Assembly: GCF_020906515.1 (NCBI RefSeq)
Contig: NC_085851.1
Span: forward strand, 3,844,001 to 3,908,000
Reading direction: 5' to 3'
Origin: Vanrija pseudolonga
Taxonomy: Eukaryota > Basidiomycota > Tremellomycetes > Trichosporonales > Trichosporonaceae
DNA length: 64,000 nt
Below the pieces are notes generated by a model that saw only the letters and a program-made list of their open reading frames with translations, was not told where the DNA came from and did not search any database. A program made the position numbers and the translations under genes. Below, piece by piece: positions 21,196 to 32,975 of this stretch. Every line of letters starts with the position of its first letter. The first letter of the stretch is position 1.

Positions 21196-24150
21196 ATGCC
21201 TTACGACACCATGACCAGCATGGCAGAGAGCTCAATGGCGGCCTCGGCAACAACAATCAGGCCACGCAAGCCGCTCTCGGCCTCGCACAGGCCAACAACT
21301 TGGTATCTGGGAGCACAGGGACCACGGAGCGGTGCTGGCGCACTCGGCGCTGACTTATACACGCCGGTCGAGCAAAAGTCGCCCAACCCGTTCCATGCGC
21401 CCCCAACAAGTTTCCGCTCGCCCCACTCATCCATCAAGGGCAAGCACAAGCTCTCCCCCTCTCCGTCTCCCCGCGCTGGGATGGCCTACGAGTTTTCTTC
21501 ACCAGTTTCCCGTCCCGCGCTGGCCGCATTGACGCCGAACCGGCAGTCCGACTCGTCGTCGTCACCGGGCGCAGAGAGCCCCACCCCGGCGATCCCCCCA
21601 TCAAAACTTCATCTCGCAGACGACGACAGCCCGATTCGCCATGTCCCAGGACACAGCAGAAGTCTGGCTGCAGCAAGAAATCGTAGCGGGGTCGACTTAT
21701 TTTCCCCCGAACCACCGGCCAGCCCCACGCTTCGCCACCACAGCAAGAGCGACATGGATGACTCACCGACGGCAAACAAGATCCTCTCGGCTCAGAGACA
21801 CCACCATGCGCCCCCAACACCCCTGTTCCAGAGCCTCCGCGCGTCCCAGTCGCAGGACTGTAACCCCTGGAAGCAGCCCCGCAACAACTCGTCGAGGATA
21901 CCTCGTCTGTCAATCTCGCACCCCATTCGGCCAAGATCCGGAAGTCTCGCCCAGAAGAAGGCAGTGTCACTTGGTGACATCCAGGTTGACAAGATGGAGG
22001 ACTCACCGTTCGGCACCGCCTTCATGCATGCGCGCAAGGCCAGATCGTCATTGGGGCCGGCCCCCGTTGGCTTTTCCGGTCGTGAGCGCAGAAGAGCATC
22101 CGGCGAGCAGTCCATCTCGCGCTCGGTTGGCCACAAGTCGGGCCTCTCGCTCTCGCTCTCCGCCGGGTTAGTCTCCATGCCCGACTTTGCGACCTCGAAC
22201 TCGTCCATCTCCTCGGCTTCATCATCGAGCATCACCCCACCACCTTCCGCTGAGTCTCTGTTCGAGAATGTCAAGCCCAACCCCGAGGTGTTCGAGGCCG
22301 CGGCTTCGGGCATCAAGCAGAAGTTCAAGCCCCGCGACTCGACTGGCTCGCTCCCCGGGGCTGAAGAGGACCGCGCCAAGATGCCACCGCCATCTGTGCT
22401 TCGCATCAACACGGCTCCCAAGGTCGAGTACTCGGTCAAGAGAGCGAGATCACTGGGCAACCGGCCAATCGAGACGCCCATCGAGGCCCCCACCGACTTG
22501 GCCAGCAAGTTTGACTTTGTCGTTGAAGGCGTCTCTAGCTTTGCCTTTGGCAAGAACGACGACAAGCTCACCATGCCCGACACGCCCGTCAAGAAGCAGG
22601 CTTTTGGCGGACGGTCATCTGGCCGAATCCAAATGTCGCTGTCGCACCCCGTTCTTGGGACGCAGCAGGAGGTCGTGTACAATGAGCCAATGCCCTCGCT
22701 CTCTGCGCCTTCTCCAACGCCTTCGTCGGCCCGCAAGTCACCTTCTGTGCCCCAGTTGACGATCACGGCAACCTCGTCCCCCGACAGCGCCATGGACACG
22801 GATGAGCAGAGCCCAACGGTCCCACTTGGCTCTGCCCGCAAGGCCAACGGCGAACCAACTCGACTGGGCATTCTTCGCCGCATCAGCAGCACCATTGGCA
22901 GCAGCGACTGCAGCGAGGACGAGTCGACTCCGACCAAGGGCGGCGGCGAGGGCAAGATCCTGACGCAAGCGTCGACGTTGACCACCCCTACGCCATCGCC
23001 CAAGGCTCCCACCTCGCACAACGCGGCCCCCGTCCAGGTCCAGAAGGACGGTCTGGTGCCTCGCTTATCGCTGCCGACATTCGGCCAGTCCAAGAGCCAC
23101 AAGAGACTGAGCCACCGCCAGTCGCACCCCCTTGCCCCGCCCAGCAACCTGCCCGACGAGGAGGACATTTTCGAGTCGCGCTTCGTCTCCATGCAGCCAC
23201 TCGGCAAGGGCGCATTCTCGACCGTGCTCCAGGTGCGCGAGCGCCACGGCGAGGGAATCTTTGCCGTCAAGCGCACCCGCGGTGTCTTTGACGGTGTCAA
23301 GGCGCGCCTCCGACACCTCGAGGAGGTTGACATTCTCCGTCACCTGTCGAACCCGCCCAACCCCCACGTCATCCACTTTGTCGACGCCTGGGAGCAGAAC
23401 CGCCAGCTGTTTATCCAAACCGAGGCATGCGTCGGCTCGCTTGCGGCCTTCCTCGCTGTTTTCGGCGAAGAGCACGAACGACTGGACGAGGGACGCGTGT
23501 GGAAGCTCGTCCGCGACCTCAGCGACGGTATCAACCACATCCACTCGCACGGTGTCATCCACTTTGACATCAAGCCCGACAATATTCTTGTCGGCGCCGA
23601 CAAGAGCCTCAAGATTGCCGACTTTGGTCTCGCTACTCGCTGGCCGAGGATCTCACCCGCCGAGATCATTGCTGGCTCTGGTCTTGCCGGCTCTGTCGGT
23701 ACCATCATCAAGGAGGAGAAGCTCGAGCGCGAGGGCGACCGCGTCTACATGCCGCCCGAGGAGCTCCGCGGCGTGTTCGTCATGGCCGCCGACATCTTCA
23801 GCTTTGGCCTCGTCGTCCTCGAATCGGCCATGAACATTTACCTCCCCGACGGCGGCCCGAGCTGGCACGCGCTGCGCGACAACAACTTTGCGTGGCTCGA
23901 CCTCTCTCCGCTGTCCCCTGCGCTCGCCGACCTCATTGTCAACTGTCTCCAGGCTGTGCCTGAGGCACGTCCGACAATCGCCCAGGTTGTCGAGCACCCG
24001 GTCGTCCAGCGATCATACACTGGCGGCGCGGCGCTGGCTCCCGAGGACCCCAGCTGGCTCATCAGCGTCCTCGGTGGTGGGGGCTTTGCTCCTTCCCCCC
24101 GCGCTACCATCGGCTCCATCGACATCGAGGGCGACGTTGTCATGGAATAA
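21196..24150 (+). CDS. SWE1: Wee1/Swe1-type protein kinase
   Basis: Intronless 984-residue protein. The first 650 residues are Ser/Pro-rich and disordered, with many SP/TP sites expected of a cell-cycle-regulated N-terminus. The kinase domain spans about 658-945: glycine loop LGKGAFSTV, AVKRTR with the ATP-binding lysine, catalytic loop HFDIKPDNIL, IADFGLATRW, and the Wee1-specific EGDRVYMPPEEL in place of an APE motif. The Wee1 family phosphorylates the inhibitory tyrosine of Cdk1 and delays mitosis. The start at 21196 (MPYDTMTSMAESS) is preferred; an in-frame ATG at 21094 would add 34 Ser/Arg-rich residues. The related Mik1 cannot be excluded, but the long N-terminus suits Wee1/Swe1. Confidence 0.9.
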   Translation: MPYDTMTSMAESSMAASATTIRPRKPLSASHRPTTWYLGAQGPRSGAGALGADLYTPVEQKSPNPFHAPPTSFRSPHSSIKGKHKLSPSPSPRAGMAYEFSSPVSRPALAALTPNRQSDSSSSPGAESPTPAIPPSKLHLADDDSPIRHVPGHSRSLAAARNRSGVDLFSPEPPASPTLRHHSKSDMDDSPTANKILSAQRHHHAPPTPLFQSLRASQSQDCNPWKQPRNNSSRIPRLSISHPIRPRSGSLAQKKAVSLGDIQVDKMEDSPFGTAFMHARKARSSLGPAPVGFSGRERRRASGEQSISRSVGHKSGLSLSLSAGLVSMPDFATSNSSISSASSSSITPPPSAESLFENVKPNPEVFEAAASGIKQKFKPRDSTGSLPGAEEDRAKMPPPSVLRINTAPKVEYSVKRARSLGNRPIETPIEAPTDLASKFDFVVEGVSSFAFGKNDDKLTMPDTPVKKQAFGGRSSGRIQMSLSHPVLGTQQEVVYNEPMPSLSAPSPTPSSARKSPSVPQLTITATSSPDSAMDTDEQSPTVPLGSARKANGEPTRLGILRRISSTIGSSDCSEDESTPTKGGGEGKILTQASTLTTPTPSPKAPTSHNAAPVQVQKDGLVPRLSLPTFGQSKSHKRLSHRQSHPLAPPSNLPDEEDIFESRFVSMQPLGKGAFSTVLQVRERHGEGIFAVKRTRGVFDGVKARLRHLEEVDILRHLSNPPNPHVIHFVDAWEQNRQLFIQTEACVGSLAAFLAVFGEEHERLDEGRVWKLVRDLSDGINHIHSHGVIHFDIKPDNILVGADKSLKIADFGLATRWPRISPAEIIAGSGLAGSVGTIIKEEKLEREGDRVYMPPEELRGVFVMAADIFSFGLVVLESAMNIYLPDGGPSWHALRDNNFAWLDLSPLSPALADLIVNCLQAVPEARPTIAQVVEHPVVQRSYTGGAALAPEDPSWLISVLGGGGFAPSPRATIGSIDIEGDVVME

Positions 24151-24801
24151 GCCACCCCAACCCATCAAGAATCCCCAACCCCACTGCATTATCGGATTGT
24201 CCAAACTGTCTCGTCACCTGTACCAATTCCCGGACCACAACACATCACGCACCGCACGACTGTTCACACTACAACACTACACACACTATCCATCAACACT
24301 ACTACTATTCCGGCGCCTGCCCCGCACGCGACCCTTTCACCGACCCTCGTCGCTGTGCAGAAGAGAGAGCCTTGTCCTGTGAGGAGAGAGAGAGAGAACA
24401 TTGGTAACGCACGACGAGTAGATATTATGACTAGGCTGCTGCTGGTGCTGAGCTATGCATATATGGCGGTGATGAAGAGCACCGCTGCCGCAGGCGGCGG
24501 TGCGGTGGGCGAGGGGGCAAAGAGTTGGAGGCAGGGTGGTAATGGTGGCACGGTGGCGGGATGTCTAGATGTCTCAGCAGAAGCCACGCGAGAGCCACTG
24601 ATCCTTGCCGAAATCAGTCGCCACCCAAAACACCAACTTGGCAACTTCGTCCGGACAACAACTTCCATTTCGCTCATCACTTACATCCACCAGCTTCCAA
24701 CCCAAGCACACACTGTCATCTCCACGCCACCCAGCACATCCAAAGTACACGCACCCTCCACTCCCAGCCTCAGCTGCACCCCGCCCCGCCCCCAACCTCT
24801 C
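24151..24801. other. Spacer between the kinase and G-patch genes
   Basis: 650 bp holding the kinase 3' UTR and the G-patch gene promoter. The upstream in-frame extension of the G-patch frame (from 24355) lacks coding character. Confidence 0.5.
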
Positions 24802-26064
24802 GCCATGTCCGACTCTGAGGACGACTTCATGTCGGACAAGTTCCTCGTCGAAGCGCCGACCGCGAACAAGACGTACTCGCAGCGCAGGTCGCACGCGGCG
24901 CTCAAGGCCGAGCGCAAGGTGCGCGCGGACAATGCCGCCCCGAGGCGGGAGGAGGAGGCCGCGCGGAGGCACGCTGGCTTGAACACGAGCTTGTTCGACA
25001 CGCCCGCCCAGCCCGAGGCCGGCGGCAGCGGACAGGCCAAGGCGATGGGGCTTATGATGAAGATGGGCTGGAAGGTCGGCGAGGGATTGGGCCGGCGGCG
25101 GAGCGCTAGCCCCGAGCGGGCGCCGAAGGCGGCAGCGTACGACGACGACGCGCCGCGTGCCGGGCTCGGCGCGCGCCAGGCGGACACGGCAGGGGGCAGG
25201 GCCGAGCCGATCCGGATCTCGATGTGGGCTGGTGAGTCTGCCTCCTCTGCGCCGACTTGACAATGCGTCTGTCGCTAACCACGGACGCAGGACGTAAAGG
25301 CCTCGCGGCGCGCAGCCCGTCCCCGCCACCACTACTAAACCCGCGCCGCACGAACCCCGACTATCTAGCCCCAGAGCGGCACGCGGCGCTCGCGGCCGAC
25401 GCGGACGCGTTCCGAGGCCGTCGTGGCGCCGACTCGGCGGCCAAGAAGGCCGAGCGGGACGCGGGCAAGGCGCGGGCGCTCCTGCAGGAGATGGACGAGG
25501 CGAGGGGCGTCAAGGTGAGCCTGGCAAGCCTTGTACGCGGCGCTGACAGCACAGTTCCACCCGCTCTGGGCACAGCCAGGCAACCCCGCCGCGCTCCCGC
25601 GCGAGCTGCTGCGCCTGATCTATCCGGACGAGGTGTCGTCGCGCTCTGCATCGGAAGAGCTCGAGGAGGTGCCTCTCCCTGTACCGGTGGCGGCGTCCGC
25701 GCGCGAGAACAACATGTCGGCTGCGGAACGGCTGAGGGCGCAGATGCGCCGCGATATGCTGTCTGACTTGGGCGGCGGCGAGGGGGAGGACGAGGATATC
25801 AGGTTTGGTGTCGCGCCGCCCAAGGACGACGACGAGGACAAGCCGGCGCCGGCTGGCGCTGACGAAGCCGAGATTGACTGGCCTTCGCTCGTGTCGGGCA
25901 CGAAACGCGTGCTGTCCCTCACGCCGCAGGAACACCTCGCGTTCCTCGTCTCTCAGCTGCGTACCGAGCACCTCTTCTGCTTCTGGTGTGGGTCGAAGTA
26001 TGCTAGCTTTGAGGAGATGGATGGGCCTGGCGGGTGTCCTGGCGAGGACGAGGATGATCACTAG
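24802..26064 (+). CDS. G-patch domain protein, GPATCH11/CCDC75-like
   Basis: 387-residue protein in three exons: 24802-25231, 25291-25514 and 25555-26064 (introns 59 and 40 nt). It begins MSDSEDDFMSDKFL, matching the acidic start of this family. The G-patch lies at about residues 75-105 (AKAMGLMMKMGWKVGEGLG). A charged helical middle (AKKAERDAGKARALLQEMDE) follows. The C-terminus is a DUF4187-type zinc-binding tail, LRTEHLFCFWCGSKY then CPGEDEDDH. The order G-patch then DUF4187 defines the GPATCH11 family. The G-patch usually activates DEAH helicases, so a role in pre-mRNA splicing is likely; centromere association is reported for the human protein. This is inference from the family, not from context. 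Confidence 0.9.
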
Positions 26065-26268
26065 GCGGGGCGTGGCTGGCAGTAGACAATCAGATCAGTA
26101 CAGCATGCACACGCTGCAACCACACCCCCACGCCACACTACACGCAATCTTGCATTACTAACTCTACACGTGAATATACTGTAGCTATATGGAGTGGGTG
26201 GCCGTGGCCAATGAATGTGGCAGGTACGCGCCGGTCTAGAATCGTCGTCAAGCCCCTTCCCCTTCCCC

Positions 26269-28724
26269 CTACGCCGGTACTCGCCGCACGGCCTTGGGCA
26301 CACGCACGAACAGCACGACAAACTGCGCGAGCGCGAGCACGACCGCCGCGAGGATGAACACGCTCGCGGCGTACGTCTCGACCGTCGCCGCGAAGAGGTT
26401 GGCAAAGATGATGGGGCCGAGGAGCGTCGCGCCAATGGCGTGGATGACTGAGATGCCGCCAAACAGGCGGCCGACCTCGCGCGCGTTGGGCATGAAGCTC
26501 AGTGCCAGGCTGTTGGCCGCCGCGTTCCCGGGTGCGCCGAGCGCCGTCGCTGCCGAGCCGAGGAGGAAGATCTGCCATGACGCGCCAGTGTTGGCTGCTA
26601 GGATGATGTAGCTAATCATCTCGAGGAAGGCGGCGAGGCGGACGAGGAGGTAGTCGAGCGCGGCGGAGCGGGATGTTGACGGCTTGGCGGCTGGGTCGGG
26701 CGTGTCGGGGCTCGACTCGTCGCTGCCCGCTGGCTCCAGCAGCGGTGCCGCCTCGCCCTCCTCAACCACCTCACGCTGCTCGTACCACGGCTTGAGGAAC
26801 TTGATGGCCAGGGGCAGGAGACCGAGGAGCACGGTGATACGGCAGATGGACACGAGGCTCATGTAAGGGCCGAGAGCGCTCGCCGACCAGCCGAACGTGT
26901 AGAAGATGTACTGCATCTTGACCTGCATGACGCCGATGAGCATCGAGGTGAAGAAGACGAAGACGCCCATGAAGGTCAGGTTCCAGTTTGTGCTTCCGTC
27001 GTCGTTTTCCGAGGGGAGGAAGACGCTCAGCGGGCGGAGGAAGCCAAACACCTTCACGAACGTGCGGCGGAAGGCGCCGACGGCGCGGCGCGCAGTGCGC
27101 GTACGACGCGGCGTGGCGGAGATACGGCTCCAGCTCGAGTCGGCGGCGGCGGCGTCACGCGCGTCCTCCTCGTCGCTGTCGTCGCCGTAGTCCTCCCACC
27201 GGCGCTGGGCTGCCTCGGCCTGCCGCGCGGCCTCGCGGGCTGCCGCAGCGCGCTTCGTCAGAACCGCGCGTGCCTCGGAGGACAGCGACTCGGGGAGCAG
27301 GAAACGGATGAGGATGGTAGACACCAGGTGAGTAGTCACGGAGATGTAGAACGGTGACAGGCTGTGTTGTTGTAAGCATTGTCGCGGGCGGTGATATAAT
27401 ACACTACTCACATGCTGTCGGTCGCCTTGATCAGCGCCGAGCCGAGGGCAGGGCCGATAGCAAATCCGCCCATGAGCGCAGCCATGACGCGTCCAAACTC
27501 CTTTGCGCGCGACCCCGTGCCCGTCACGTCGGCGATGTAAGCGTTGATCGCGGCCGTGATAGTCGAGAAGCCGCCGAGCAGGCCGTCGAGGCACGGGCCG
27601 ATAAGGAGCACGTAGAAGCCGAACTGGGCCACGATGCGGGGGTACGTGGCAATGACGAGGAAGCACGCGTCGTTGAGCAACAGGCCGAACTCGCACAGCG
27701 CGAGGATCTTGCGCCGGCCAATACGGTCCGACATGGACGCCCAGAAGCCCGTCGTGATGGCTGACAGCAGCCCAGCCATGACAGTCAGCGTCATGAGCAG
27801 GCGCGCCGCGGCGGCCTGCACGCCCGGGTCCTTCTTGCACAGCGCGGGGTCGATCTCGGAGTACGGCGGGTTGGAGGGGGCGGGCGTCGGCGCGGGCGCG
27901 GGCGAGGGCACGGGCTGATCCTCGCCCGGTGTTGATGGGATGGGCAGCGGGTCGCCATGCTCTGGCACCGTTGGGCTCGGCGGAGGCACATGGTGCAGCC
28001 ACTTGTAAATGTCCTTCTGGGCCTCGAGGAACCACTTGTCGCCCGGCGAGAGCAGGGCGCCGACCTCACCCGCGCCGGGGGTGAGCGCCGAGCCGGGGAA
28101 GATGGGGAAGGTGACAGACGAGGAGTTGAGCGCGGCGTGGGCCGACGCAGCTTGCTGCTCGCCCAGCGCGACCACTACCCCTGTCGAGGTGCGGGGCGGG
28201 TGCGCCAAACACGCGAGGTCGAGGTACAGCTCTGCCCTCGCGGCCATGGTCATGCCCAGCGACACGGTAACGGCGAGCACGAACGGCAGGACCCACTGGG
28301 GCGTGGGCCGGCGCCACGCCGCGCGGTTACGCAGTCCGCGCATGTTATCAAAGCTCTCGGTGGTGCCCGCCGTGTCGGTCGTATCGGAGCGCAGGTGGCG
28401 GGGGCGGGCGGCCTGGACATAGCTTGGCGGCGGGGCTTGGTCGCTGGGCAGCGGACGCGACGACGGCGACGACGGCTCGCTTAGCCCCGCGGCGGCCTCG
28501 TACTGGCCCCGCTCGTACAGCCCGCTCTCTACCCCGTCCGGGTTGAGCGACGAGCCAGAGGGCACCCAGAGCGGCTGCTGCGTGTGTGCGCGGGTATGCG
28601 ACTGCGAGCGCCGAGTGGCCGACTGGTACGGCCACCGCTGGTCGCCGCTTGCGCGCCGCTGTACTGGCGCAGCGGCGCTCGCTGAGCGCGGCTGGGGCGT
28701 GCGCGGCGGATCGGCAGCAGGCAT
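26269..28724 (-). CDS. Major facilitator superfamily transporter
   Basis: 801-residue protein in two exons, 28724-27412 and 27361-26269, with a 50-nt intron. Residues 1-145 are a hydrophilic, Ser/Pro/Arg-rich cytosolic tail. TM1 (WVLPFVLAVTVSLGMTMAA) is followed by an unusually long Pro-rich loop of about 130 residues (PSPAPAPTPAPSNPP). The MFS motif A then appears as GFWASMSDRIGRRK. Twelve hydrophobic helices can be counted, split by a charged central loop of about 100 residues rich in Arg, Glu and Asp. The motif and size are closest to the TetA-like/MFSD14-like branch. The substrate cannot be told from sequence, and nothing next to it suggests a cluster. Confidence 0.85.
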
Positions 28725-29928
28725 GCTGGTGGGTTGTTATCGGGCGGGCGACGATAGTGCCTTGGGGCCTTCGTAAGTGAGTGAGGGAGCGTCGTGAGCT
28801 GCGTGCGTGGTCGTGGTGGTCGTCGTCGTCTACAGCGTCGTTGGTTGGGTTTCGTGGTCGATGTTGTCGTCGTCGTCGTTGTCTGTGGCTCGACGTTGTA
28901 GTAACAAGTGTTTAAAGTGTGGGAGCGATTGTGTTGGCCGATGGAGCCATGTTGTGCCAGTTGTCGCTAACATCATTGCGCAGTCGCAGCCAGCCGTTGT
29001 CTCGCGTCACTCGGCTCAAACGCCACCAGCCAGCCAGGTCGGCCGACCTGCCCACAAAGGCTTGGCTCCTCTGGCTGGCTGCCTGGCTCGTTTGCTGCTC
29101 CGGCGGCGCGGCGGCCACCCACTCCACAGTGTTTGTCATTTCGTGGTGCCCGTCGGACATGGCCGCGGGGGAAGGGAAGTGACGCTATCGTCACCGCGTG
29201 GGTGCAAGCAGCAATAAAATTCGGTCCGAGCCTTGCCCGAGTGCCCGAAGCGAAGCGAGCGACAGACAGACGGGAGCTTCTACGGGCGGTGGTCGGGTGG
29301 GCCGTGTCGAGCTCGAGGACGGGCGTACATATGTGCATGCTTGTGCCGAGGTGGTCGTGGGCGGTCAGTGAGAGCAGAACAGGACAATCAGGAGCACGAG
29401 CAGGGTTGGGGCGAGAAGGGAGGGCGGCCGCCAGTCGCCTGGCGAGGCCTGGCCATTGTGCCGCCTTGCTTGGCGCGGGCGACATTCCCGGCGAGGATGT
29501 GACAGCTTGGTTGGGTGTCGACTCTTCACGCACAGTCGGTCAAAGGAAGATCAAAGCATTGGGGGCAATGTCAACATCAAGAAAGATGGGAGGGAAGCTG
29601 ACTTGAGCGACAATGCGCTTTCTTATCGCCTCACTGGCGCTGCTTCGACGCACGCACATTGACACGACTCGAGTCAACCGTGGAGCAGACTAGTGGCGCC
29701 TCGACTCGGCTCCGCGCAACACGCTCGCCCCTCCCTCCCCGCCCACCACCGCCCCATAATGCCATGAATGCATGTTCAAAACTATACTGTATCAAGAACT
29801 ACACGGTAGTGCATGGTGTGCCTGTGTGTGCGATGAAAGCGGGCAATGACAATAGTTGCGTATTGTTGGCGTGTTATAAAGATCGTGAATGGTAGGTACT
29901 GTTACTGCTGCTGCTACTACCGCCTCTC
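28725..29928. other. Gene-free spacer upstream of the MFS gene
   Basis: 1.2 kb with GTC/GTT-rich short repeats near 28810-28890 in the transporter's upstream region. Short plus-strand frames (e.g. 29133-29606) lack the codon bias of real genes. No RNA gene was recognised. Confidence 0.5.
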
Positions 29929-32900
29929 CTACTTCTTCTTCGACAGGCTGCCACGCACACTCCCCTTGGATTTGGAGCTACTTGAACGTTTGGCCTTCTT
30001 GTCGTCATACTTGTTGCTGTGGCTTCGGATCAGGCCGCGACGCGCCTTCGAGTACGCCGGGTCGATATCTTCCTCCTCGCTCGTGTCGTCGCGTAGGTGG
30101 CCGATACGTGTGCTCCACTGCCCACTGGCACGTGGGGTACCGGGCGGCGAGTCCTCATCCTCCGGCGCAGTGTAGCTGCGGTCGTACGGTCGGTCCTCGA
30201 AGGCCTCGGCGGGCGCAACGAACACACCCTTGGTGTGGTCCAGGTGCTCGGTGCTGGCCGAGGCGGGGAGGTTCATGCGCACAGACTTGCGGCGCACGAC
30301 GCCAGAGCCCTCATCGTGGGGCGGGAGGTCTGGAAGCGGCTCTTGGGCATGTGCAATAGGCGCGGGCGCCTCCTCAGGTGACTTGCTCAAGCGATCGTTC
30401 TCCACAACCTGGTATCCGCCATCACCGAGCTCTGTCGACTCGTCGTCATCCGACTCTTCGGGCTGGTCGTGGAAGTCGTGGAAGTCGTCCTCGACGGCAG
30501 ACTCGTAAATGCTGGTCTGGTCGGCGGTGGACGAGTATGACGGGCGCGAGCTACCGATAGACGGCCGTGGCTGCGGCTCATCGGGAGGAAGCTCGACTGG
30601 GCCAGGCGCTGAGATAGAGTATAGCGTCGTGATCACAGGAGGTGGCTCGGACGGTGACAGGGGTGAAGGGCTGGACGGCCGCAGAGCAGACTTGAGCGGC
30701 GGCTGGCGGCTCTTGGACGGAGGAAGGGGCGACACTGGGCGACGAGGCTCCTCACGTGGAGCGTCGGTTGACTTTGGCCGCCTGTAGCTGTTCGACCTGG
30801 AAATAGAATCCTGGGGGCGTAACTCGTCACCCAGAGCGTCTCTAGTGCGGGGGACCGAACCGTTCATCACCTGGGATGGTAGGATCATCGAAGGCATTGT
30901 CGCGCTGCCGGTAAGCGACGAACCTGGCGCCTTAACGAGCTCAAGCTGCGGATTCACCAGCGACCTCGGCGCCTTGGGCACGTCGGGCATTGGCGGCGGT
31001 GCGGATTCAATGATCGACATGATCGTCGGGCCGTTCGACCGTGTGCTGGCGGACCGGGCGATGCTTCCATTCTTCCTGTTCCGCTCCGTCGTGCCGTTCG
31101 CTGCAGCGGGCTTCGCCTTGGTCGTCGACTTGATCGTCCCCGAAGACTTTGCAGTGGCTGTGGTCTTGACAGTAGACGCCGTCGACTTGACCGTGTTGGA
31201 CCGCGACACCGCAGTGCCTGCCTGTGACGTGGGACGAGCCTTGGGTGTCGCAGCCCCGGATGCGACGCTGCGTGCCGTGACAGTCGACTTTGACTTGGTC
31301 GACGCCGACCGCGTAATGGCCACGGGGTTCGCCTTGGGGTTGGGGTTGTACGGCACACGCCCAATATCCGCCACCGAGAATCCGCTGTCACGGTTGGCAT
31401 GGTTGGACACTTGAACGAGGTTGCGCATGTCGTCCTCGTCAGAGCTCGAGTCACTGCGGGTGCGTCTACCAACACTGCGCGAGCGGTTGAGGTTGTCGTT
31501 GGTCCTTGTTTGCCAGCTGCTGGAGGGGCGGCTGGCACCATAAGGAGGGGACTCTCGACCATCACGGCGATTCAGAACACCACCACGGCCATGGGTGTGG
31601 TGAGAGGAGCCCTTGCTCGGTCCCTTGAAGAATCTGGCGATTGCAGCAAAGAATCCGCGCTTCCGCGTACTTCCCCCTCTGCTCCGGACACTGGAGCCAG
31701 CCGGCGAGGTGACGCGCTGGATCGGCTGGTGCCCGTTGGACAGCGCTCTTCTCAGTGGTGCGTGGTTGACTGGGCTGTACGGGCGAGGGGCGTGCCCGAC
31801 CTCACTGACTGCCCGTCTACCGACATTGTGCTGGTTCGAGCTGACCGGCGGCGGGCCGGACGGCGCGGCATAGTTGGGCTGCTGAGGATGCTGAGGGCTG
31901 AGAGGTGACGACTTGGCCGGGGCTGAGGGGTTGCCGTTGACGGATTTCTGCGTCGGGCGGTTCTCGTGCATGACTAAGGTTCCCTGCTGCTCCTCACCAG
32001 AGCTCTCTCCCTCCTCTTCTTCCTGGATGCTGTCCGTGATCGAACCTGGGCCATTGGCGTCATGCAGCCGGATCGGCCGCCTGGGCGAGTTTCCGTGGTC
32101 GTCATACCCTCCCACCTGGGACGCCGACTGTGATGGGGCGAGCGAGCCGTTGGAGTCGAGCTCGTAGGCGTTGACAGGGAGGTTGGGAAGCTTTTCGAGA
32201 TCCTCGAGGCCACGGTGCGCCTGCGCAAGCCACATCTGAGCCACGACCTCCATGGCGCGGAATCGCTCCTCCAGGCCGCGGTACATGACCTTGTTGCGCT
32301 CCGATTCGATGCGGATTTCGAGAGCACGGAGGTGCTCTTCACAGCCGAGCAACTCTGCCTGGGCCTCGGCGAGCTTGCCGGCCCGCTTAGACTCTTTGCG
32401 GTCGGCGGACATGTTGGATTCTGCCGAGTAGGTCGACCCGCCCGACGACATGACCTGGGACTGCTGTGTGTACGAGTTTGCAATCTCCTTGATGTCTGAT
32501 TTTGTAGGTCGGGATTTGGTTGTCTTGATCAGACGAGTGACGAGAATCTCGCGATCACGCTTGACACGGCTCATCTCCTCCTCGAGGAGATGGATCTGTT
32601 TCAAGTCCTTGCGGAATTGCTCGAGACTGGCGATGTACGCTGCCCATCCTGGCGTGCCCGTGTCGACCGAGCTGAGGGTCGAGCCAGCAGCTGGCTCGTG
32701 GAGCGAGGGAGAAATGGGGCCCTCGAATGCCGAGTAGCGTACCGCGCGTCGCACAGAGAGCAGGACGCCCGGCGACGACGTCGTGTACGCCAGCAACGAG
32801 GAAGTCGAAGAATGGGAGTGAGATAGAAGAGTGAGGAGTGACGTCGTCAAATGCTTTTGCGAGTCGCTGACAAGTGTCAACATCATGGCCCCAAGAGGCT

Positions 32901-32975
32901 CAAGACTCACAGATAGTTGTTGAGCAGACGGTCGCTGCTACTCCGATGGGCATGGCCCGGTCGGAGGGCGTCCAT
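29929..32975 (-). CDS. Large Ser-rich protein with N-terminal coiled-coil region
   Basis: 1000-residue protein. A short first exon, 32975-32911 (MDALRPGHAHRSSSDRLLNN), is joined by a 44-nt intron to 32866-29929. Residues about 20-260 are helical and look like an elongated coiled-coil or BAR-like domain (FRKDLKQIHLLEEEMSRVKR, ESKRAGKLAEAQAELLGCEE, LEERFRAMEVVAQMWLAQA). The remainder is Ser/Pro/Thr-rich and disordered, with basic patches and an acidic stretch (EESDDDESTELGDGG), and ends KGSVRGSLSKKK. No catalytic motif or membrane segment is seen. A membrane-cortex or cytoskeletal scaffold is possible but unproven; I do not recognise the family. It is divergent from STT3, sharing a 962-bp upstream region. 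Confidence 0.75.
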
